Source: Mycobacterium sp. (lineage in GTDB: Bacteria; Actinomycetota; Actinomycetes; Mycobacteriales; Mycobacteriaceae). From it: DNA of 40,814 nucleotides. Both the position numbers and the translations under genes were made by a program. The notes under the pieces were generated by a model that ran no database searches, was not told the DNA's origin, and saw only the letters and a list, made by a program, of their open reading frames with translations. Positions 17,888-25,700 of this stretch are shown in pieces. Within the stretch, counting starts at the first letter, position 1. Each line of letters begins with the position of its first letter. The stretch lies in the NCBI GenBank assembly GCA_025965895.1, contig JAOPWC010000008.1:1-40814 (forward strand). Direction: 5' to 3'.

Positions 17888-17969
17888 GCTTCGCCGCTAC
17901 CTCCCGACGACCCCGAGTCTGCGCGTCGTAATCAGCCTATCCCGCTCTGGCTCGCGCTCACTGCGAATT

Positions 17970-18158
17970 TCATTTCACATCCACTACTTGACGTACTGCG
18001 ACCATGGTTGCGCTGCGATTTCTGCATGGCGTTGTGCGACTTGGTAGCTGTAGCCGAAAGTTCGGCCGCGAGGGGAAGGGCACCTCCGCGACGAGATTCT
18101 GAATCGCGGCGTCGCGCCCGCCAAGCAGGTCAACGCCCAAGTCTCGCAGCCGTTTCAT
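17970..18158 (-). other. Short unassigned ORF divergent from the epoxide hydrolase
   Basis: A 62-codon frame begins MKRLRDLGVDLLGGRDAAIQ at 18158, immediately next to the operator palindrome at 18173-18193. Its position is where a divergent regulator would start, but there is no helix-turn-helix and the second half is low-complexity. It could be the stub of a deleted regulator. I cannot identify it. Confidence 0.25.
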
Positions 18159-18172
18159 GATCGATTGTGGTC

Positions 18173-18193
18173 TTAGGACAGAACCTGTCCTAA
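18173..18193. promoter_or_regulatory. Operator palindrome upstream of epoxide hydrolase
   Basis: Arm TTAGGACAG (18173-18181), spacer AAC, arm CTGTCCTAA (18185-18193): a perfect 9-bp inverted repeat 20 bases ahead of the GTG start. The form is that of a TetR-type operator, but no intact regulator gene is adjacent. Confidence 0.65.
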
Positions 18194-18213
18194 ATCGTTA
18201 ATAGCGTAGTGCT

Positions 18214-19374
18214 GTGAACACAACAGACGCGATGGAACCTTTCCAAATCGACATCCCGCAGGCCGACCTGGATCTGCTGAACCGCAAGCTCGACGACACC
18301 CGTTGGCCGTCACCGTTGCCGGGCGACGGCTGGGATACCGGCGTCCCGGTGTCGTGGCTGCGCGAGATTACCCGGTATTGGCGGAGCAGCTACGACTGGC
18401 GCGAGGCCGAGCGGCAGCTCAACGATTTTCCCCAGTTCACCACAGTCCTAGACGGCCAACGTATCCACTTCCTGCATGTCCGCTCACCAGAGTCGGAGGC
18501 ACTGCCACTCCTCCTCACCCACGGATGGCCCGGTTCGGTGGTGGAGTTTATCGATCTGATCGGCCCGCTCACCGATCCGTGCGCGCACGGTGGCAACCCC
18601 TCTGACGCCTTCGACGTGGTGATTCCGGCATTACCGGGTTTCGGATTCTCTGGCCCCGTGTGCGACGACAGGTGGACCGTCACCAGGATCGCGCAGGCCT
18701 GGGATGAGTTGATGTCCCGCCTGGGCTATGGGCGCTACGGCACACAGGGCGGAGACATTGGTGCGGCAGTGGCACCCGAGGTGGCCCGGGTTTCCCCAGC
18801 GCGCGTCGTCGGAGTACACACCAACGGCGGACCTGGCGGATTTGTAACGGTGCCACTGCCAGAGGACGAATTTGCATCGTTGTCAGACCTGGAGCGCGAC
18901 CGGGTAGGGCGGATCGAGGCGTTCATGCGCGAGGAGTTCGGTTACATTGCGATCCAGTCCACCCGGCCGCAGGTGCTCGGGTACGGGTTGATCGACTCGC
19001 CGGTCGGCCAGCTTGCCTGGATTATGGACAAGTTCCGCGAGTGGACCCACCCTCGAGAAATGCTGCCCGAGAAGATCATCGACCTTGATCGGCTCCTGAC
19101 TAACGTGATGATGTACTGGCTGACCGGCACGGCCGCGTCAGCGGCCTACGTCGGCTATGCGCAGGAGGCGCCCTGGGGGGCGGCGAAGGTGAATTCCAGG
19201 GTTCCCACTGCGGCGATCGTGTTCGCCCACGACGTTGGGATACGACGCTATGCGGAAGCCGAGAACACCATCGTGCGGTGGACCGACGTGGACCACGGTG
19301 GCCACTTCGCCGCACTGGAGCACCCTGCTGACCTCACCGCGGACATTCGCGAATTCTTCCGCGCATTGCGTTGA
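18214..19374 (+). CDS. Epoxide hydrolase (EHN-domain, microsomal type)
   Basis: A 386-residue hydrolase that opens epoxides to diols. The EHN N-terminal domain (FQIDIPQADLDLLNRKLDDT, then RWPSPLPGDGWDTGVP) precedes the alpha/beta core. HGWPGS at 103-108 is the oxyanion motif. The nucleophile is Asp181 in QGGDIGA. The base His364 sits in DHGGHFAALE, and MYWLTGTAASAAYVG supplies a substrate-polarising Tyr. The start is the GTG at 18214 with no clear ribosome-binding site; the perfect palindrome at 18173-18193 lies just upstream, so expression is probably controlled by a TetR-like repressor encoded elsewhere. All catalytic positions are present. Juvenile-hormone-type epoxide hydrolases share this layout; the substrate here is unknown. 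Confidence 0.93.
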   Translation: MNTTDAMEPFQIDIPQADLDLLNRKLDDTRWPSPLPGDGWDTGVPVSWLREITRYWRSSYDWREAERQLNDFPQFTTVLDGQRIHFLHVRSPESEALPLLLTHGWPGSVVEFIDLIGPLTDPCAHGGNPSDAFDVVIPALPGFGFSGPVCDDRWTVTRIAQAWDELMSRLGYGRYGTQGGDIGAAVAPEVARVSPARVVGVHTNGGPGGFVTVPLPEDEFASLSDLERDRVGRIEAFMREEFGYIAIQSTRPQVLGYGLIDSPVGQLAWIMDKFREWTHPREMLPEKIIDLDRLLTNVMMYWLTGTAASAAYVGYAQEAPWGAAKVNSRVPTAAIVFAHDVGIRRYAEAENTIVRWTDVDHGGHFAALEHPADLTADIREFFRALR

Positions 19375-19566
19375 TTCCATTGCGACACAGGCATTGGGGA
19401 CCGCCGCCTCTTGCGGCACGACGCCATTTGTCTGTCCCGTCCGCCGCTACCGAGAAAAGAAACAGTACCGATGCTCCCACCACGCAGAGTCATCAAGCCA
19501 CCCCGCTGGCTCAAGCACCTCAACCGCTCGGTCCACGCCACGAGCATTAGGGATTCCTGCCTTCAC

Positions 19567-19612
19567 CCCGCCGGGCGACGCCTGGCGGGCTGGCCCTCCC
19601 ATCTTGGCCAGC
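19567..19612 (+). ncRNA. Paired hairpins in a candidate structured RNA
   Basis: Two adjacent hairpins. CCCGCCGGGCG (19567-19577) can pair with CGCCTGGCGGG (19579-19589), 11 positions with one G-T mismatch or wobble and a 1-base apex, so the real loop must open some pairs. GCTGGCC (19589-19595) pairs perfectly with GGCCAGC (19606-19612). Together with the terminator-like hairpins at 19646 and 19767 they suggest a non-coding transcript on the plus strand. Open frames here have no protein features. Confidence 0.3.
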
Positions 19613-19645
19613 GTCCCGTGCGCACGGATCCGGCTCCGCTTCGCT

Positions 19646-19684
19646 AGCGCGAGCGGCTATGACGTAACGGCTCCGCGCTTTTTC
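19646..19684 (+). terminator. Terminator-like hairpin with T-tract
   Basis: AGCGCG (19646-19651) pairs with CGCGCT (19674-19679), and AGC/GCT extends the stem across a bulge. The run TTTTT follows directly (19679-19683). The loop is long, so the stem is less certain than the terminator at 19767. Confidence 0.35.
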
Positions 19685-19766
19685 CGGTCGCTCCCCCGCC
19701 CCTGGTGAACCCCAGTGCTGCAGCGCGTTCAGATCCTTGCATGGGCGGAGCCCTGCACCCCCGCCT

Positions 19767-19789
19767 ACGCACCAGATTGTGCGTTTTTT
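19767..19789 (+). terminator. Intrinsic terminator
   Basis: Perfect stem ACGCAC (19767-19772) / GTGCGT (19779-19784) with loop CAGATT, followed by an uninterrupted T run to 19789. This is a classical rho-independent form, uncommon in mycobacteria. It lies about 390 bases after the epoxide hydrolase stop, so it may end a separate non-coding transcript rather than that mRNA. Confidence 0.6.
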
Positions 19790-19823
19790 CAACAGAAAGA
19801 CTGGGCTGAAAACCGTCGGCTCC

Positions 19824-19880
19824 GGTCAATTTAGTTGTTGCGCCGCAGGTAGAGCGTTCTCTACGACACCTGAATTGACC
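19824..19880. repeat. Nested inverted repeat
   Basis: Outer arms GGTCAATTTAG (19824-19834) and CTGAATTGACC (19870-19880) match at 10 of 11 positions. They enclose a perfect hairpin GTAGAG-CGTT-CTCTAC (19849-19864). The cruciform-like arrangement could be a recombination site, an element end or an RNA fold. Function is unknown. Confidence 0.5.
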
Positions 19881-20213
19881 AAGGACAGTCTTGCGTGAAG
19901 ATCTTGCAGGATTTGAAGCTCCGCGACTTGAACTGCCAGACGGACGGCCCAACCACGGCCGCCGGGGCACGCGGTAGCCGTTGAGCGTTTGATCTATTGC
20001 TGGGCAGCGTGATTCGGGTGCGGATGCGGGTCGCTCGTCACGCCATGCCGATCGAGGAGTACAGGCTCACCGGCAGCAACTGAACCTACAGATAGTCGTC
20101 ACCGCGCACGAGGCTGTAAGTGCAGGGCGCGGAGAATGCAGTGATCGAGCGGGTCACCATCGCGCCGACGGAACAGGCCGCGAATCCCCTAACGGTCTGT
20201 GTGGCCATCGATT
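19881..20213. other. Non-coding or debris region
   Basis: A minus-strand frame reads VRGFAACSVGAMVTRSITAF before a stop near 20088 and resembles a real protein tail. It has no assignable family and an unclear start. Otherwise I see nothing here. Confidence 0.25.
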
Positions 20214-20930
20214 TCAGGTGGTTTGCACTCTGGCCTGTCCACGACCTCCTAGCAGCGCGGCAGGTTGCGTCGTCGTGGTGCTCACGCACATTCCTGTCAG
20301 CAATGCGGTCAGGATGCGAGTCAGTTGAGGTTCGACGTCGACCACCGCGTGCGCCAACTCGGGGCGGGTTTCGTAGAGCGCACGCAGACCGGTACCGGGT
20401 GCAGCCATCTGCCACAGCGCCCCGGCCATGCCGGTGGCCGTGGAGATCGCATCCGTGGCCGCGCGCTCGGTAATCCCGAGCAGTTGTCCCAACGTGGTTG
20501 CCGCGGAGCTGACCTCGCCGAGCACCGCCGTTTTGAACGCGTACGCGGAGTGGAGCGACACGTTGCGTTCCAGGTTCATCGGTGCCTGGGCGAGCAGGTC
20601 GCAGAACAACGGCCGCGCCACCAGCGACTGCGCGATGGCGGCCGCGACCACGTTGGGGCTTGCGCCGGTGAGATCACCCAACCGGGTACGGAGCGCTGTC
20701 GACCACTCCTGCCAGCCTTCGGCGGTGAGCGCCAGGAAGATCTGCTCCCGTGTCTCGAAGTAACGCAACATGGCGGACTTGTGCATGCCGACGGCGGCGG
20801 CGATGTCGGTGAGGGTGACCTCGCGCACCGTGCGCTCGGCACCGAGGGATCGAGCGGCGTCGAGGATCGCCAGCTCGCGCCGTTGCTTGGCTGCCGCGCT
20901 GCGGGCGCGTTGGGGGCCGACCGTACTCAT
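20214..20930 (-). CDS. TetR-family transcriptional regulator
   Basis: A 238-residue regulator started at the ATG at 20930 (MSTVGPQRARSAAAKQRREL). The helix-turn-helix is at 39-58 (TLTDIAAAVGMHKSAMLRYF), followed by ETREQIFLALTAEGWQEW. The remaining roughly 175 residues form the ligand/dimer domain, of the TetR_C type common in SDR-linked regulators. It is divergent from two SDR genes, with 58 bases between the starts containing an inverted repeat (20947-20977) that is its likely operator. The target SDR genes are broken, so the regulator may be orphaned in function. The last 25 residues are low-complexity (STTTTQPAALLGG) and may be an extension after loss of the native stop. Confidence 0.88.
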   Translation of the reverse strand: MSTVGPQRARSAAAKQRRELAILDAARSLGAERTVREVTLTDIAAAVGMHKSAMLRYFETREQIFLALTAEGWQEWSTALRTRLGDLTGASPNVVAAAIAQSLVARPLFCDLLAQAPMNLERNVSLHSAYAFKTAVLGEVSSAATTLGQLLGITERAATDAISTATGMAGALWQMAAPGTGLRALYETRPELAHAVVDVEPQLTRILTALLTGMCVSTTTTQPAALLGGRGQARVQTT

Positions 20931-20946
20931 CACCAAACAATAACAC

Positions 20947-20977
20947 AACACGGTTTCACTATTAACGCAACCGTGTT
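20947..20977. promoter_or_regulatory. Operator in the TetR/SDR divergent promoter
   Basis: Arms AACACGGTT (20947-20955) and AACCGTGTT (20969-20977) are perfect 9-bp reverse complements with a 13-base spacer, positioned between the two start codons 58 bases apart. This is the expected site for the adjacent TetR protein. Confidence 0.6.
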
Positions 20978-20988
20978 TTACTAGCGTC

Positions 20989-21868
20989 ATGGTTACTCAA
21001 ACATGGTTCATCACCGGTTCCTCGCGCGGCTTCGGTCGCGCCCTCGCGGTCGCGGCCCTGAAGGCCGGCGATCAGGTCGTCGCCACGGCGCGCAAGCCGG
21101 AGCAACTGGACGACCTGGTGCAGCGGTACGGCGAACGCGTTCTGCCCGTCGCGCTCGACGTTACCGACCGGCCGGCGGCGGCAGCCGGACTCCAGGCGGC
21201 GGTCGGGCGTTTCGGCAGGATCGACGTGGTGGTCAACATCGCCGGCTACGCCAACATCGCGCCAGTGGAGACCACCCCCGAAGACGACTTCCGCCAACAG
21301 TTCGACACCAACTTCTGGGGTGTCTACAACGTCTCGACCGCAGCGCTGCCGGTGCTCAGGGCTCAGGGCTCAGGGGGAGGGCACGATCGTGCAGTTCTCC
21401 TCCATCGGGGGCCGGGTCGGCGGGACGGCCGGTCTCGGGTCCTACCAGGCAGCCAAGTTCGCGGTCGACGGCTTCACCCGGGTGCTGGCGGCCGAGACCG
21501 CGCCGTTGGGCATCAGGTACCTCGTCGTGGAGCCCGGCGGGTTCGCGACCGATTGGGCTGGCTCGTCGATGCGAATCCAAGATGTCGCACCGGAGTACGC
21601 CCAGACTGTCGGCGCAGTGGTTCGTATGCTCAGTGGCCCCGCGTCGGCCGCGGGCGACCCGAAGCGCGCCGGGGAGATCCTGGTCCGGGTCGTCAAGAAG
21701 CACACCTTGCCCTCGCATCTGATCCTGGGGGCCGGCGCGGTCCAGATGGCCCAGGGCTATTCGCGAAGTCAACTCGCGGAGGCGGCCGCGTGGGCGCCGC
21801 TCAGCCGCTCAGCCGACTTCGATCAGGACTACCTGGTCGACCTGGTCGACCTTGCCGACCACGCATAG
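20989..21868 (+). pseudogene. Short-chain dehydrogenase, frameshifted by a heptamer repeat
   Basis: The ATG at 20989 opens a classical SDR: FITGSSRGFGRALAVAAL (cofactor TGxxxGxG), ALDVTDRP, VVVNIAGYANIAPVE (NNAG position) and FDTNFWGVYNVSTAALPVLR. At 21355-21375 three tandem copies of CTCAGGG occur, and the reading frame is lost there. In the +1 frame the protein continues perfectly: GTIVQFSSIGG, catalytic YQAAK, YLVVEPGGFATDW, ending at 21868. Removing one 7-base copy restores the full 290-residue enzyme. It is the first gene of an operon controlled by the divergent TetR. The lesion is recent-looking and potentially reversible by slippage. Confidence 0.85.
21355..21375 (+). repeat. Triple tandem CTCAGGG heptamer inside SDR gene
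   Basis: Copies at 21355-21361, 21362-21368 and 21369-21375. Two copies give an intact frame; three give a +1 shift. It is a slipped-strand type repeat. Confidence 0.85.
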
Positions 21869-21885
21869 GGAGGGGCATGGTGATA

Positions 21886-22550
21886 ATGCAATTCGCGGAC
21901 AAGGTCGCGCTCGTGACCGGAGCCGGCAGCGGAATGGGCCGAGCAACAGCGCTGCTGCTCGCCGACCGCGGCGCCGCCGTTGCCGGTGACGTCAGTGACG
22001 CCGCGGATGTCACAGCGGGCCGTCGAGCACACCGTGGCCAGGTTCGCGCACTGAACTACGCGGTCAACAACGCCGGCGTGACCGGAAACTTCGTGCCGAC
22101 CGCCGAGATGGCCCCTGGGTGTGCCTGGCGCCGAGTTCTCGGGATCAACGTCGACGGGCTCTTCTACGGCCTCAGATACGAGATTCCCGCAATCCTCGGC
22201 AGCGGAGGCGGTGCGATCGTGAACATCTCCAGTGTATTCGCCGATCGTGGCGGGCCGACCGTCGAGTACTCGGCCGCCAAACACGCCGTCCGCGGGCTGA
22301 CCCGCAGCGCCGCCAAGGAGTACGCCGTGCACGGGGTGCGCATCAAATGAACTCCAGCCCGGCGTGATCGACTCCGAGATGACTCGTGCCAGCCCGGATA
22401 CAACCCAAGAGGTCGCCAGTCGCGGTGTCCCGTTGGGGCGGATCGGCACCGGCGAGGAGATCGCCACCGCGGTCGCGTTCCTGCTCTCCGACGACGCCTC
22501 CTAGATCGTCGGCGCGCATCTAGCCGTCGACGGAGGGTTCCTCGCCTGAG
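21886..22550 (+). pseudogene. Second short-chain dehydrogenase, deleted, frameshifted and stopped
   Basis: The ATG at 21886 lies 10 bases after GGGAGGGG (an ATG at 21877 is too close). FADKVALVTGAGSGMGRATA and AVNNAGVTGNFVPTAEM, then IVNISSVFADRG and the catalytic YSAAKHAVRGLTRSAAKEYA are recognisable. Three lesions are visible: a deletion after LADRGAAVAGDVSDAADV removes the beta2-beta3 region; the frame breaks at 22347, so ELQPGVIDSEMTRA continues out of frame; and a TAG at about 22502 interrupts the expected ASxIVGAHLAVDGGFLA. It lies 18 bases after the first SDR and belonged to the same operon. Confidence 0.8.
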
Positions 22551-23199
22551 CACAATCTAAAGCGGCTGCCAGTAGGACGGCGTTGCCGACCTGCGTTGAA
22601 ACCACTACCCACCATGTGAGCTCTGCGAATCGGTTTTGTGCCGTGCAGGCCAACACGACCTCGGCGTGGCCGAAGCGGGCGGCCCCGATGATCAGGACGC
22701 CCGGTTATGTCGCCAGCGAACGCACGCTCATGCCGCCTATCGGGCGGATTGATGCTGGTCCAGGCTGGTGTAGGCCGTGCTGGGCGGTGGGTGTCGGTGA
22801 CGGCGTGCTCGTTGGGGTCGTGGTCGACCACATAGCAGCGCGGTCACCAACATCGGGGCAGGCGCCACGGTTATTACGGCGGGCTCGCACACTCGCAGCA
22901 GGCAGGCCAGGCGACCCCGGCGTCTCGTCTGACTAGCGGTAACTTCTTCTTCTCGCTATCGGAATCCGGTGGCGTGGACCTGGCCGGCAGAGGCGGCAGC
23001 GACCGCCCGTAGGTCCAGGCCTCCAGGGTGTGGCCCAACGGCCACCCCACCATCTACCGGAGGTTTCGCCTCGGTGCACGAAAAGCTATGCGATCCGCTT
23101 TTCCGGCCCGCGCCGCGCCAGCGCGGCGGTTGGTTTCCCGAGTTCAAATCCGAGCGCTGCGTTCAACTCCGGCCTCGTGCGGCGGGATATCGTGACGAT
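22551..23199. other. Region without a recognisable gene
   Basis: About 650 bases. The minus frame PGVLIIGAARFGHAEVVLAC followed by AQNRFAELTWWVVVST (about 22700-22590) has protein-like composition but no known motif. A TPTSTPSPTPT stretch upstream is low-complexity. The upstream extension of the TIGR03085 frame (22969-23199) lacks conserved features. Confidence 0.3.
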
Positions 23200-23823
23200 G
23201 TGACCGCTGCCGCACGCGAACGCGCCGCCTTGGTCCGCACACTGCGCGATGTCGGACCGAAGGCCCCGACATTGTGCGCGGACTGGGCCACCACGGATCT
23301 GGTGGCCCACCTGATCTTGCGCGAACGACGGCCCGACGCGGCGCTCGGCATCATGTTTGCCCCCTTGGCCGGCTACACGGCCAGGATGCAGCGTCGCATA
23401 ACGGCTTCGACCAAATGGTCCGACTTGTTGGGCATGCTTGCCGCGGGTCCACCACTGTATTCGCCGTTCAAGCTGCTCGACCCGTTGGTCAACACCGCCG
23501 AACTGTACATTCATCACGAAGATGTCCGGCGCGCCGCAGCCGGGTGGACGCCCCGCGAGCTCGACGCTGGGTTGGCCGCCGCGCTGCGCCGCATGGTGCC
23601 ACTGATGAGCTGGATGTCGTTGGCCGGCGCGCCCGGCAGGGTGACGCTGCGCGATCCCGACGGTGCGACGCTGGCGGCCTTCGGTCATGGGCCGCAGGTC
23701 GTCATCGCCGGTACCCCGCCGGAACTGCTGTTGTACCTGTCCGGGCGGGACGCCACGCGCATCGAATTCGTCGGTGACCCCGACAGCATCGCCGCGGTGG
23801 GCACATCCCGCCGTGGCTTGTGA
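23200..23823 (+). CDS. TIGR03085-family metal-binding protein (DinB/maleylpyruvate isomerase-like)
   Basis: A 207-residue member of the DinB/MDMPI superfamily, four-helix-bundle proteins that often bind a divalent metal and use mycothiol. The frame is open much further upstream, but the family begins TAAARERAALVRTLRDVGP, so the GTG at 23200 is the start. Characteristic segments: LCADWATTDLVAHLILRERR, then PDAALGIMFAPLAGYTARMQ, PLYSPFKLLDPLVNTAELYI, HHEDVRRAAAGW (metal-site His pair) and the end DSIAAVGTSRRGL. Length agrees with the family. It is followed 150 bases later by an ANTAR protein, probably a separate unit. Molecular role is unknown. Confidence 0.88.
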   Translation: MTAAARERAALVRTLRDVGPKAPTLCADWATTDLVAHLILRERRPDAALGIMFAPLAGYTARMQRRITASTKWSDLLGMLAAGPPLYSPFKLLDPLVNTAELYIHHEDVRRAAAGWTPRELDAGLAAALRRMVPLMSWMSLAGAPGRVTLRDPDGATLAAFGHGPQVVIAGTPPELLLYLSGRDATRIEFVGDPDSIAAVGTSRRGL

Positions 23824-23973
23824 GTGGGTCTTTTCTAGCGCACCGACGAAGCCCGTTTTCACCAAGGTGATCGTTAGTCGTTGCCGCGGCGTCGATCGCT
23901 GGTTGGCTCGAAGAGCCAGTTTGAACTCATTCGCCGGATTCAGATGGCACACCGGCGATTGGGCGGGAGGTTC

Positions 23974-24261
23974 ATGGAAGTGACTGACAGTCTTGCGACG
24001 CAGATCCGACTGGACACGCACCGGCAGGAGGGTCGGCGGGTTGTCGATACGGCGGTGGGGATACTGGTCGGGTTGCGCCAATGCAGCGTTGATGACGCCT
24101 TTGCCGAGTTGGTCGGTGCGGCCGAGCAGCACCGGGTGGCGCTGTTCAGCATCGCATCGGCGTTAGTCACCTTGGCCAGCCGCGACGCCGGGTTCGCGCC
24201 GGGCGGCATCGACGCCGCCTTGGCCGCCGAAAGGCAGTGGGGAGCCAACTACTGGCCGTGA
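23974..24261 (+). CDS. ANTAR-domain protein
   Basis: A 95-residue protein that is essentially one ANTAR domain, an RNA-binding three-helix module that acts as a transcription antiterminator. The ATG at 23974 with GGGAGG 5 bases upstream is the best start; the frame is open further upstream. DTAVGILVGLRQCSVDDAFA matches helix 1-2 of ANTAR (usually xAxGxLMxRxGxSxxxAF), and ELVGAAEQHRVALFSIASAL is helix 3. No GAF or receiver sensor domain is attached, so it would need a partner or act constitutively. Target hairpins were not identified. The domain call is good, the function inferred. Confidence 0.75.
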   Translation: MEVTDSLATQIRLDTHRQEGRRVVDTAVGILVGLRQCSVDDAFAELVGAAEQHRVALFSIASALVTLASRDAGFAPGGIDAALAAERQWGANYWP

Positions 24262-24279
24262 TGGGCGGCAGCCCCACAA

Positions 24280-25513
24280 ACCGCCACCGGCGCGTCGCCG
24301 GCCCACCGCGACCGCCGCGACCAGCGCAACGGTCACCGGTATCCAGCCGGGTCAGCGACATGGCCCTGCCCAGATTGCCGTGCGTGTGCCGACGGCACCA
24401 CCGAAGGGCCACCCACGCCGCGCCGAAGTAGGTCGGGTATCTCCGCTCGATGGCGGCCGCGCCGTCGCGTCGGCGCAGCGCGCCGCTGTCGTCCCATCGG
24501 CTTTGTCGGCGACTGCTTGCGCCACCATCGAGATCGGATGTTGCCATTGCGCGGCGGGCGTGCCGTCGAGGTGGCGCACCCCAGGGGAGTCGGTGAGCCC
24601 GCTCAATATGGGGCGCAGCACCTCGGCCAGTGCCCGATCGGCGGGATCGCAATTCGGCCATCAATACGGGGAAGCGGGCGGCGTCCAAACCGTATTGGGC
24701 GTATCCGCCGCTCGCCGGGCCACTCGGGATGGCGCCACGTGCCGTGCCCACACGCGCCCAGTCGGGCGGGAGCCGGTGGGTTCCGACGAGCTGCCAGCCG
24801 ATGATCCGCTGTGTTCGCGTGAGCTCATTCCACCGCCCGTCCAAGGACACATCGAACAGGTCATGCTCGGCGCGCTGGCTGAAATAGCCGGGGTTGACCA
24901 GGTATGGCGGGCCGACGCCCAGTTGCCGGCGGTGAGAACACACCCGGTTCCCGCGACCCCACCCCGGTGGCGGCGGGGCGTGCCGGGGGGGACTGCGGCG
25001 GTGCCCACCGCGACGGTTTCGGTGCCCAGCACGGCTGCGGCCAGCCGCTTGCCGTCTGAGGTGAAATCAGCGGAGTGGAACCCCGCGCCGGCGATCAACA
25101 GCGCGCGTGCGGCGTCGATGTCGGCGTCGGCGGCGCTGTCGGGGTCAACGACCCTGTCGTGGTCTCACCGCCAGGACAACACCCCGTCAGGGCGCAACAG
25201 AATGGGCTTTGGTTCACGACCACACCGATGCGAACCGCGCGTGATCATCGATGCCGACCGCGATCAGCATCGCGTAGGCCTGGCCTTCGCTGACCGCGTC
25301 CGCGCCCTGGTCTCGCCGGATGACGCGGCCGTCCTGCAAGGCTTGCTCGTCGAGAAACTCGCGGCCGGCCGCCTGGGCCGCATGAATGTTGGCGGCGCGC
25401 CGGTCAGCTGTCCTCCAGCGCGGAGCGATGGCCCGGGCGATCCACCAGCCCGTCTCCGCCGTCAGCGTCAACGCGACGGCCATGGCGAACGTGATACCGA
25501 CCCGGCGGATCAC
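24280..25513 (-). pseudogene. Glycoside hydrolase family 8 (cellulase-type), multiply frameshifted
   Basis: The GTG at 25513 begins IRRVGITFAMAVALTLTAET (membrane anchor), then RRDQGADAVSEGQAYAMLIA, the GH8 signature whose Glu is the catalytic acid. The rest is scattered over frames: GKRLAAAVLGTETVAVGTAA, then PYLVNPGYFSQRAEHDLFDV, WNELTRTQRIIGWQLVGTHR, PSGPASGGYAQYGLDAARFP, LDGTPAAQWQHPISMVAQAV and YPTYFGAAWVALR. At least four frame changes show a dead gene. Family members hydrolyse beta-1,4-glucans. A 443-codon open frame on the opposite strand is an artefact of codon bias. Confidence 0.8.
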
Positions 25514-25700
25514 GGCGCGCGTGACCGCCGCAGGGACCCCGCCAAGGTGGGGTCACGAGTCATCTGTTTGTCTCTATTCTTCGATTCGCTCCAGGCCCCT
25601 ACAACGCGAAACATCTTCATACACTCGGTCGGTGGGCACCGCGGGTCGAGACGGGCCACCCACCGACGTGTTCTGTGGCGCGCGATTAACCTGGCTATCG

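Noticed and set aside
19547..19792. 81-codon minus-strand ORF with WCVGGGAGLRPCKDLN
   Set aside because: It lies across strong hairpins and the terminator. Its sequence is explained by the structured element, and it has no domain or ribosome-binding site.
19841..19870. tRNA-like D-arm (GGTAGAGC) near the nested repeat
   Set aside because: No anticodon arm, T-arm (GGTTCGA) or acceptor pairing can be built around it. A coincidence within the hairpin.
19824..19880. Integron attC site
   Set aside because: The nested inverted repeat is suggestive, but the conserved GTTRRRY/RYYYAAC core sites are not present and no integron integrase or cassettes are nearby.
23086..24132. 348-codon minus-strand frame
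   Set aside because: It lies opposite the TIGR03085 and ANTAR genes, which have clear family motifs. The antisense protein is His/Arg/Gln-rich and featureless.
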